Assembly (NCBI GenBank): GCA_030248065.1
Contig: JASAMV010006330.1
Location: 62,001-126,000 of the forward strand
From: Rhynchonema sp. JSB1_4
Lineage: Eukaryota; Nematoda; Chromadorea; Monhysterida; Xyalidae
Direction of reading: 5' to 3'
Length of the DNA stretch: 64,000 bases
The notes below the pieces were generated by a model, which was given only the letters and a program-made list of their open reading frames with translations, was not told the origin of the DNA and did no database searches. Shown here one piece after another: positions 47,271 through 57,300 of this stretch. The translations under genes and the position numbers were made by a program. Numbering within the stretch: position 1 is the stretch's first letter; every line of letters starts with the position of its first letter.

Positions 47271-50200
47271 ATGGACAAAAAATACGTACTTCCGACTGAA
47301 AAATTGAAATTCGGCGAGCGAATTGCGAGTCATTTGACACCGGAATGGCGCGATCAGTACATCAAGTACGAGGACTTGAAGAAAATACTGTATGAGACTG
47401 CGGCCATGGCACCCGAAGATCTAGATCAAAGGGTAAGTGTTCGTTTTGAAAGATAACGTGTGGTGGTGGTGGTGGTGGTGGTACAGTTCCGGGTGCAATT
47501 CTTGGCTGAAAGTTGAAGTCGCGTGCACGCGCGTGCACGCGGCGTGCACGCGCGTGCACGCGACTTCCTAGTGCTAAAACATAGGGAGCGCACGCCAGCG
47601 CACGCGCAAAACTTCGCGTGCACGCGCGTGCACGTGCGTGCACGCGCGTGCACGCGAGGTTACTTCGACTTTTGCCTATACTTTGCACTGTTTCGCACGC
47701 GCGTGCACGCGCGTGCACGCGACTTCAACTTTCAGCCTAGAATTGCACCCGGTACTGTAGGTAAAGGTGGGTAAAGCATCACAGTCTTGTTGCTGTGTTG
47801 CATCTTTTGATCGGGGACCTGTCATTTTCAGTCACTATGCAGATCACCGGAAAGAGTTGAATTTCTTAAGAGATTAACGACAGAATGAGAACCAAAAAAC
47901 GGACAAACAAAAAAGTGTTCATCACGTAGAAGGTTCCTCTGTAAAGAGCGTACTGTTGCTTTCAAAGTCTTCCCATACAGCAGATCCACAAGGCAATTAT
48001 GTCTTTTACAGACTTGCTAACTGTCCCGCTGATGTTTCGCAATAGCCGCATTCTTACAGGCAGCTTTTTTCGCTCAATCCGACGTGCGATTTCTGCACGA
48101 ATGCGATTGTGAGCTGACCAAGATCAACTTGTTCTTCGGCATGAAAATGGCCGAATCACAAAGGAAATTCAACGAGCTGCAGCATGATGTGGAGAAATGG
48201 AAACAGACGTTGCACACGGTGAGAAAGACATGGGGTATAAAATGACACCCGTTTGAACCGGATGAACATGTCTAACGGGCCGAAGTGTTGCGTTTTTTTA
48301 CAATTTCATTACTTAAAAAATGGATTTTCAGCGTTATTCGATAAAATAATCCGTAGTATTCTTTCAGCAGAAAGAGAAGAAGAGCGCGCCGTCAAGTAAA
48401 AAGAAGGCGGCCGCCGATCGTTTGCGTTTTGCGTTCAGCGAATTCTACCTCAAACTAATTCTCATTCAAAACTATCAACAGCTGAATGCCACTGGTTTCC
48501 GAAAGATTCTGAAGAAACATGACAAGCTATGGAAAACTGATCGGGGTAATAGATTTCGTGTTTCCCAGTTTGCCTATCACGTGATAGAGTCCAACAATCC
48601 ACCTTGATAATTCAGGCAACAAATGGCGCTCAGATTTCGTTCTCAAATCGTCGTTTGTGCTCAACAAGGAGATCAACGTTCTGCTGGAGAAAACAGAGAA
48701 CGTGGTCATCAATGAAATCGAAGAGGGCAATCGGGCTGTGAGTGATGTTTCATGCGCTAAGTCATCTTCATATCCATACTACTAAAACAGGAAGACGTAT
48801 GTACATGTATGTATGTGTGTGTGTGTGTCTGTGGCCCCCTCCCTCTTAGGTGTGGACGGGTCAATTTTCACGGTAGCTTTGGGTATGCTAACGGGTATTC
48901 GGGGGGGGGGGGGGGGGTGGCACGGCACGGGAGCGGCGCTGTAGCCGTAGGCACGGGTCCCGTCTAGTATCAGGCAATTGCATCAACCGTATTTCTTGAT
49001 TACCTAAGTGATGCCAATACAGTGATCGCAGCTGCCAAGCGCTGTTCATTGGCTGCGTTCATACAGCATCGAAATTAGTGGCATCCGAAAATAACTAAAA
49101 TCCGAACGTAACTACTGTTGCAAAAAGTCACGTGACCAAAGCAAGACCAAGCCGGACTTGTCACCGATCATATCGTGCTCGACATCAGCGTCATGTCAAG
49201 TAATCTATCACTCAAATTTGATGTTTCAGTCAGCCATGAAACGTCTCCGCGTGCAGCCATTGAGCGAACAACAGAATGCCTGGACCACATTCATGCTCGG
49301 CTCGTACGTCGGCTCATTTCTAGTGCTGTGTGCTGTCATTGGCAGTTTGATACTCGATAGAATGGCTGGTTGGTTATAGTTACGGGGCGTGATTGAAACA
49401 TCACAAATCCATCACCTGTATCGATCACAATAAAAACTGTGTATTCACTCTTAGGAGTATGAGAGCAGACTGGGAAGCAAAATAGTTTCAAGCTGAGCGA
49501 CCGGTGGTGCATCAGGTCATCGTCGTCGCATGCGTTTATATGAGTATTGCAATGAAACATCATCCGTTTTCACTTTCAATCGCACAGAGCAACGCACGCC
49601 CGACCACTACTGGGTCGTGGGAATTCGCCTGTTTCGTGGTCCACTACTGATCTTCATCAATTGTTGGTTGTTGGGCCTGAACATGTATGGTTGGCATGGT
49701 GCTGGTGTCAATCATGTGTTGATTTTCGAAATCGACCCCAGAAATCATCTCACCTATCAACAGCTCATGTCCATGGCGTCGTACTTGGGTTTGTGTTTTG
49801 ACGTTTTCATTTGCAGTGTGATCTCTACGTAGTGACTATGTGAAGCGAAACTCTCCAAATGAGACGAAATGAACTCTCAGAATTTTTTTATTGTGAACAA
49901 AAATGTCGGATACTAAGAAGCGCTTATCACCCACCACACATGATTGTGTTAGCATGCCCATTGGTGAGCGCCACAGACATTGTGATCACTTGTTTTCCAG
50001 GTATGCTTTGGGCGTTTTGCGTGTGTGGCTACCTGATCGCACCACATTACGACTGGCCACCGCTGCTCTTTCCACTTATTCTCGTGGTCGTCTTTGCAAT
50101 TTGGCTGCTGAATCCAGTCGATAAACCCGAATATTGGATGCACAGAAGCAGCAGGTTGGAACGGACTTGTAAGCATTGTGCGGCATCTCGTTTGAAACAT

Positions 50201-53200
50201 CAGATTTTTTATCGAATAGAGAAGATCACCAAGCTTGACATGGGCATGCCTAGTACCTGTATGTATGTTATCCGTCTCAAAGCCGGGACCCGAGAGTTCA
50301 CCAAAAAGAATGTTCAGTGTGTCAGCGGCAGGTTGGGGACCAAGACAATTTATTCAAAATTAATCACCATACAAAAAAGCTTAGCCATGAAGGGATCCAC
50401 TGTAATTCCAATCGCGAACCATGCTACAGATACTGGCTACTGACGCGCCTATTCAAATGTCTCACCGCCCCATTCCATCGCGTGACATTTGCCGACTTCT
50501 GGTTTGCCGATCAACTCAATTCGCTCGTGGTCTGCTTCCTCGACTTCGGCTTTTTCGTCTGTTTCTATTCGAGGGAGGCGATGTATTTCGGCGAACATGT
50601 CGTTGATTTCTATGACTCGGATAAAATTGCTCACGCAAACGGAACTGAGGCGAATTTAACGCAATCTTTGATCCAAGAAGTGCATTCAGTGAACGGTGAC
50701 TATTGTCTCGATCCGAGATACGCTCTGTGGCGGCCCCTCATCACAGTCATACCACCGATGTCAAGACTGTTGCAGTGCTTGCGCAGGTTGGGGAAGGGAT
50801 AGAGTGTGTTGGGGACTGATTGGCACTGCTGTCGCAGTATACCGCAGTTAAAATGTTAGTTGAGCTTAGTGTCCGTCATCAAAGCTCGTGATCCGCTGCT
50901 GCCTTGGCCATGTAAACTTTTTACAGCCGGAATATAACGAGATCTACTGATGTTTGTACTACGTGAGTAAGAGTTTGTATTTCCCAGTTGCGGGGAAATT
51001 TTACGCTGGAGAACATCACTATCACAGCTATAGTACCATCTGGTTACCTTCGAAATGTGTTCATGACCAGGGCAAGACCAGGCCCATGTATAGCATCAAG
51101 TCCGAGGCTTAAAGCTCCATTTGTTCATCAGTATTCGTCGCCAATGTAACCAACCATTTGAACGTCGAATTTATAGCGATTTTTACAAATCAATAAAAAT
51201 TCCTGATCGCAGGTTCCGCGACGCAAAATTCAGCGACGCGCATCCGCACCTGACAAACGCAGGCAAATACTCAACGTCATTGTTCATCATCGCAGTCGGC
51301 ACTGTGCATGCAATTCACGCAAAGAACCACTCGCAACTCAACTATTTCGAGAATGCTTGGCTCTATGCCAAGATTGTGTGCTATGTTGTCAGCTTCTGCT
51401 ACACCTACGCCTGGGATTTGTGGATGGACTGGGGTCTTATGGAACCGAGGTAATCGTTAGTATTTCAGCACTTTTGCACTGGGTTAAAGTTAGCAGCGTT
51501 AGTGAATCCCATCCCAATACAAGTCCCTCAATCTGAAAAACGTCTCGGGGAGCGAAGGCGCAGGACGGATGAGAGTCGATCATCAAGCTTGACACCGACC
51601 GAATGAAGACGGGAGGGGGTTGACCGGTTTAGCAAGCAATTTAGACCATTGAATTGCAAAGGGGCCACAATGCCGCACACTTCACTGAAGATGCCTGCCA
51701 GACCGCCCCGTTCCGTTCCAGTCACGGCCTTCTTGCGCCGCAGCTGATCTACAGCAAGACCTGGTACTACTACTTTGCAATAATCAGCAATGGAGTGTTG
51801 CGACTGAGTTGGGCGCTCAACATCACGCTGTCTGCTGCCGATATAACGTCGAAACGCAAGGGACTTGAAGGTTGTACACTCTAGCTTCTTTATTGTCACC
51901 ACAGATTATGTAAGTGCATTTTTTAATGGGTTTTTGCCCCCCTCAATTTGCTATAGATTGTCCCTTTATGCAGAGAGTATTCTTTATAGTAGAGAAAGCA
52001 CCGGGCCCCGATCGCGTCAACATACAAGGTTGACACTACTAAACCAGATACACACATGATTGAGCGACAATTGATTCAAAAGAGCAAATTTCAACGGTCA
52101 CTGAATGCATTTTTCATTGCATACAGCATTTGACAGGTGTTCTCACGACGGATTTGTTGTTGTGCATCACCGGTCTGTTGGAGTGTTTTCGACGATTTAT
52201 ATGGAACTTCTTGCGGTTGGAGAACGAGCATTGGAATAATTGTGGAAAATTCAGAGAGGTTACCATGATCCGGTTTTCTTGATCTACACAATTGTTCATT
52301 TCCAAAAAATTATGATAGAATTCAGGTACGTGACATTTCGCTGAAACCGATTCGCAAAGAGGACCTGGAGCAACTGCTTGAAAGAATGGATCAGGAAGAC
52401 GGCGTGACGCACAGGCAAGTGTTTTGGTGTTCACTCTGTGATGTTTCAAATGCGTTGGTATTGTACGTTTTCCTGAAAAGTGAACACATTTGTGACCGCG
52501 CGATGCGCGATTAGTTTGCGCGCGTAATGCGTTCCGGACACTCCGATTTTGTCCCTCGTGTTCGGCCGTCGCATGCGTGGTATACATCTACGAAAGAATA
52601 GGTTAAGGCCACTTTATGTATACTCTGTCTCGTTGCGGTAAAAGCAACATCGCGCATGAGCCAATCAACGTGCGAGAAAATGTTGCGTGCATCGCTGCGT
52701 GTATACAGTACCGGGTGCAATTCTAGGCTGAAAGTTGAAGTCGCGTGCACGCGCGTGCACGCGCGTGCGAAACAGTGCAAAGTATAGGCAAAAGTCGAAG
52801 TAACTTCGCGTGCACGCACGTGCACGCGCGTGCACGCGAAGTTTTGCGCGTGCGCTGGCGTGCGCTCCCTATGTTTTAGCACTAGGAAGTCGCGTGCACG
52901 CGACTTCAACTTTCAGCCTAGAATTGCACCCGGAACTGTACATGACTTGTATGCACTCGATCTGTGATCCGTGATAAATCTGAGCACCGGTACTCAACAC
53001 CGTGCAAAAAACTTTTTTCTTCAAGAATTCGCTTATGAGCGCCATCGCCTGTTTTGCCTAGCCCTGCTGGTACATACACTCATCATATTCACAAGGGATG
53101 ATACAACTCGTTTTCAGAGGCGCTCAGTTGAAACAGCGCAAGAAAGCAGCAGCGAAGCCCGTGATCGAGCACGCAAAGAGAAAAATCGGCAAGATGTCGC

Positions 53201-53706
53201 TGACGGGAGTGAAAATTTCGAACAGCGATCGAAACTTGGATGTCAAGCGAATGGAGACGGAGACACAGCCGACAAACATCGACTTCGTCAAGAAAACATC
53301 GCGCAGGTCCGTTTATGCACTTCGTGGCACAGGCTGATGTGCTGTTTTACGCGAGCATAAAACCAGCGCGAGCGTCTTGTTGGGTCAAGTGCAACCATAT
53401 GGTGCACTCGCACTGACGATGGCTTGATACACTTTCTGTAAAGGCCGGTCGTAACGTACAAACGAAAAGCGCATTTCAGTTGACGCTGCGACCAATTGCA
53501 GCAACCGTGGTGCGTTTCGTGGACGTGGTGTACCGCACGCGAACAAAATAGTCGAAATCACAACTGCTGTGCAAAGTTGTGCCCTTAAGGCTTGACGATG
53601 TTTCAGCATCTCAGCTCATGTCGTCAAGTTTCAAATGGACCAAGTTGATGAGCCCATGAACGTTGATCACACGACGACGACATCCTCCTCGACTGTGACG
53701 AGTTGA
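47271..53706 (+). CDS. XPR1: XPR1-type phosphate exporter (SPX-EXS protein)
   Basis: Plasma-membrane phosphate exporter gated by inositol pyrophosphates. Fourteen exons, all phases closing: 47271-47432, 48060-48218, 48368-48545, 48616-48737, 49230-49368, 49588-49815, 50001-50154, 50430-50786, 51213-51449, 51662-51870, 52137-52258, 52326-52414, 53118-53306, 53607-53706; 814 residues. N-terminal SPX domain: [20 protein letters not shown] and [11 protein letters not shown], the lysine cluster that binds inositol pyrophosphate. Membrane part from exon 5; EXS domain from exon 8: [37 protein letters not shown] and [14 protein letters not shown]. It is longer than the roughly 700 of vertebrates, mainly in the N-terminal extension and C-tail. 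Intron 12 uses a GC donor (GCAAGT). Introns 4 and 13 end in (T/C)GATGTTTCAG. Introns 1 and 12 hold inverted MITE H copies. Confidence 0.96.
47482..47759. mobile_element. MITE family H, copy 1 (XPR1 intron 1)
   Basis: Termini TACAGTTCCGGGTGCAATTC and its inverse ending GGTACTGTA, with inner arms GGCTGAAAGTTGAAGTCGCG. The core is built of GCGTGCACGC repeats, strictly alternating purine/pyrimidine. Copy 2 (52704-52940) lies in the opposite orientation. Open frames in it are compositional. Confidence 0.9.
48743..48752 (+). promoter_or_regulatory. TGATGTTTCA next to the XPR1 intron 4 donor
   Basis: Exact copy starting six bases into intron 4; the same word forms the acceptor of that intron (49219-49229). 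Confidence 0.7.
48780..48965. repeat. Microsatellite and G-run in XPR1 intron 4
   Basis: TATGTATGTGTGTGTGTGTG near 48806-48828, then a G run of about 16 at 48901-48917 and GGCACGG repeats. Confidence 0.85.
49219..49229 (+). promoter_or_regulatory. TGATGTTTCAG acceptor of XPR1 intron 4
   Basis: The splice acceptor before exon 5 (49230) is an exact copy of the enriched word. Confidence 0.75.
52415..52416 (+). promoter_or_regulatory. Non-canonical GC splice donor of XPR1 intron 12
   Basis: The exon ends CACAG and the intron starts GCAAGT, the usual context of a GC-AG intron. Reading phase (2) matches exon 13 only if this donor is used. Confidence 0.75.
52605..52703. mobile_element. Diverged copy of MITE family G (XPR1 intron 12)
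   Basis: AAGGCCACTTTATG...CTCTGTCTCGTTGCGGTA and GCGCATGAGCCAATCAACG match the element at 62815-62950. Its right arm is degraded, and MITE H copy 2 abuts it. Confidence 0.65.
52704..52940. mobile_element. MITE family H, copy 2 (XPR1 intron 12), inverted relative to copy 1
   Basis: Termini TACAGTACCGGGTGCAATTC and inverse ending GGAACTGTA. The core is the reverse of copy 1 (GTGCAAAGTATAGGCAAAAG, CCTATGTTTTAGCACTAGGA), shorter by about 40 bp of GTGCACGC repeat. Confidence 0.9.
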
Positions 53707-54365
53707 ACAGAAAGATATCAGAACGGTTGTAGTTGGGGTGAAAAAAGTGCCAAGAAATTTTCTTACTTTCGGTATATATATTGATACATAACATTATCAT
53801 AAGTTTGTGATGGGCACTTCATCTCACGTGTACATTGCATCTCCCACAGGGTATTACGTTGGTACATTATTCTGAAGAGACCAATGGTTTTTGAACAAAT
53901 CCAAAAGCAGGTAGTAAACGTGCAACGAACGGAACTGAAGCTGCAGTGTAAATACATATTGTTTTATAGTACATTTTCGTTTGATGGCTCTGATGTGCCC
54001 AGTTTCGAAAGACAATGCGTTACTTGCTATTCTTACGGCATTGAGGCCACGGCCACAGCTGTTGTGTAGCACCTGTGATACCGAAGAAATCAACAGTAAT
54101 CATATTGTGATAAATTGCTTTATTACTTAGAATTAAAATTGCGTGGCGTGTGAAACGTAAAACTCAATTAAAATTTTTTAAATTTTAGAATAAATAGGTT
54201 ACACCAGATTGTCGCGGCCCACAACCACAAATAAATAAAATGCTCAGAATTTCATAAGAAACAAGATGTGTTTAACGTGCAAAGAACGTGGCTTTGAGAT
54301 CATGAGTGAAGCAAACACATAAGCGAAAATTCCGAAACACTGCCATATGTGCATACAGTTTCACA
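53707..54365. other. Tail-to-tail intergenic region between XPR1 and the PHLPP gene
   Basis: 3' flanks of both genes. On the minus strand AATAAA at 54124-54119 lies 242 bases past the PHLPP stop. On the plus strand AATAAA lies near 54189 and 54235. The two transcripts may overlap at their ends. Confidence 0.6.
54119..54124 (-). terminator. Polyadenylation signal AATAAA for the PHLPP-like gene
   Basis: Reads AATAAA on the minus strand, 242 bases downstream of the stop codon at 54366. Confidence 0.55.
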
Positions 54366-57300
54366 TTATTTCACGTTCCTTCCCAGTCCCAGTTTGCCGG
54401 TTTGAAACTTGTTCAACAACAATTTGCGCGCCAATTCAAATCTCTCAGCTCGACCCGCATCTGGATCGGGCGGCAGTTGGCGCTGTTTTGGTGATGTTTC
54501 ACTGACTTGTTCCTTATCATAGACCCGCACTCGATGTCCAACCTGGCCAATGTCACCAAAATGCCTTAAAGGCACTCCTTGAGGACCGTGACCTGGATCA
54601 TCGAGGTCCAGGCCTGCGTCACGTGATCCTCCATCAGGCGAATTAGCCCCACTCGAATCGTGCTCATTTTCCTTCATTTTCTTTTTGTATTCGAAATAAT
54701 AGTTTGGTGGGGCGGGGATGTACTTTCGAAAGTCTTGTGGTTCGCTACGTGCATCGTCATCATCAGAGCAATCATGTTGCTGCATTGCACTGGCCACACA
54801 TGTGATGTCAACAGCTGCAAAATGAAAACGCATTATTTTTGCATGTAAATTTCTGCGTTGTCCGGAAATATTTCCGGAGTCCGGAAATGTTTTGTATTTT
54901 TGTATGCAAATTATTTCTGGGTTCTGGATTCTGGATTTAACCTTAGTTCGCCCTTAGAATGCTACATACTGATTTTTAGTCCAAAGTCTGTCGTTAACCT
55001 CTCAAAGTTGCAAAAATTACTCTTAGTGACCTCAACCGTCTCGTCAATTTATGTGACCTCACCATAAAGAACTATTGGGTTTGACAGACCCAAGCACAGG
55101 TCTCGTTAGATCACCAGGTGTGATACTGCAACCTTTGCATTTTCACGCATTACGGTTTTACGGGCGCAACTTTGATTCCGTATATCTGTTGCAGTTCTAA
55201 TATACTGACGATGCCCCGCTACACCCACTGTACCTGAATATGCCTGTCCCACCCTGAGTGCGCGCATGGTGCATTGCTGTGCGGCGGTGCCGATGGCGAA
55301 ATGTGCAGCAGCAGATGAAACATCACCGGGCATGTTAGCCATAGATGTGGCTGCGTCGGCACCCAGATAGAAACGTACTACGATTATGGATAGATTCTCG
55401 GTGTAGCCGTACGCTTGTGCCATGTCCTGAAATAAGGTGGAAGAAAACGTCAACAAAAACGGCCCCCAGTCATCCGTCTTTTTGTGGCATGATCGGAATC
55501 CGCCCTGTTCGGTCACTAGAATATCCACCAGAGAGGTGTAATGGCAGATTGTGGGCGTGAAAATAACGTATCCCAAAAAATATTCAATTTGCTTGATTGT
55601 TTTGCTCAATTGTTCAACGCAAGATAGTTCATGCGGTCATAACGACACGACACTTATACTATACATAGGCATACGGGTCGCCCAGCAGCCAGCAGTGTTT
55701 ACAGCCAATCAGCGCGTGCTGTACGAAACGGTTGTTTCCTGCCCACCACGATCCAGCAAGCTGATTGGCTGCTGCTCATACGACGCTATTATTGTTTCCG
55801 CAAACTGGCTGGGCCTGCTTAGTTGTCTGACCATTATTATGAACATACAGAAGGTACCGATGTAAGATCAATGTGTTCATGCGCAGTATCAAAAGATGCT
55901 GCGGGTCAAAAAAATGTAAGACTACTATTTGTAGTCTCCGCAACGTTAATAAAACCATCACTTGCTAATACTATTTGTAGTTTGTGTGAAACATCCCTCC
56001 GGCTCGTGCATTGAGCGCACGTGCAGCGCACACACATGCTGGGTCAAATAGAGAGTCATACTGTACTTTGTATATGGTTAAGTTGTACAGCAACGCAGTC
56101 CTGCATGTCAAAAAATAGTTACCGTCGAAATCGAAATGTGTTCATGACCAGGGCAAGGCCGCCGGAGCCGGACCTGAGTATAGCATCAAGTTCGAGGCTG
56201 GTAGGACTCCATTTGTTGATCACCATTTGTCGCCAATGAAACCAACCATTTTAACGCTAATTTAAAGCAACTTTTACAATTGAATAAAAATTCCTGATCA
56301 CAGGTACCGCGACGCGCATCCGCACCTGACAAACGCAGGCAAATACTCAACGTCATTGTTCATCATCGCAGTCGGCACTGTGCATGCCATTCACGCAAAA
56401 AACCACTCGCAACTCAATTATTTCGAGAATCCTTGGCTCTATGCCAAGATTGTGTGCTATGTTGTCAGCTTCTGTTACACCTACGCCTGGGATTTGTGGA
56501 TGGACTGGGGTCTTATGGAACCGAGGTAATGGTTTGTATTTCAGAACTTTTGCACTGGGTTAAAGTTAGCAGCGTTAGTGAATCCCATCCCAATGCAAGT
56601 CCATAAATCTGAAAAAGTCTCGGAACGAAGGCGCAGGACGGATGAGAGTCGATCATCGAGCTTGACACCGACCGAATGAAGACGGGAGGCAGTTGACTGG
56701 TTGGAAATCCCGTATACCACGTCCAAGCATTTTAGACCATTGAATTGCAAAGGGGCCACAATGCCGGAAACTTCACTGAAGATGCCTGCCAGACCACCCC
56801 GTTCCGTTCCAGTCATGGCCTTCTTGCGCCGCAGCTGATCTACAGCAAGACCTGGTACTACTACTTTGCAATAATCAGCAATGGAGTGTTGCGACCGAGT
56901 TGGGCGCTCAACATCACGCTGTCTGCTGCCGATATAACGTCGAAACGCAAGGGACTTGAAGGTTGTACAGTCTAGCTGTTTTATTGTCACCACACATTAT
57001 GTAAGTGCATCTTTTTGATGGGTTTTTGACCCCCCCCCAATAATTTGCTGTAGGTTGTCCCTTTATACAGAAAGTATTCTTTATGTTACCGAAAGCACAA
57101 GGCCCCGATCGCGTCTTTGCTCATATCGGCTGCTGCTCATGCTCATATGACGCCATTGTTGTTTCCGCAAACTGGCTGGCTCTGCTTAGTTGTCTGACCA
57201 TTATTATGAACATAGGTACCGATGTAAGAGCAATGTGTTCATGCGCAGTATCAAAAGATGCTGCGGGTCAAAAAAATTTATTGACCACTCCACAATTGTT

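Noticed and set aside
47362..47774. Arg/Ala/His-rich frames in XPR1 intron 1
   Set aside because: Arise from GCGTGCACGC repeats of MITE H, open in several frames.
55345..55560. Plus-strand frame opposite PHLPP exon 4
   Set aside because: Shadow of the minus-strand coding exon, which carries the family signature.
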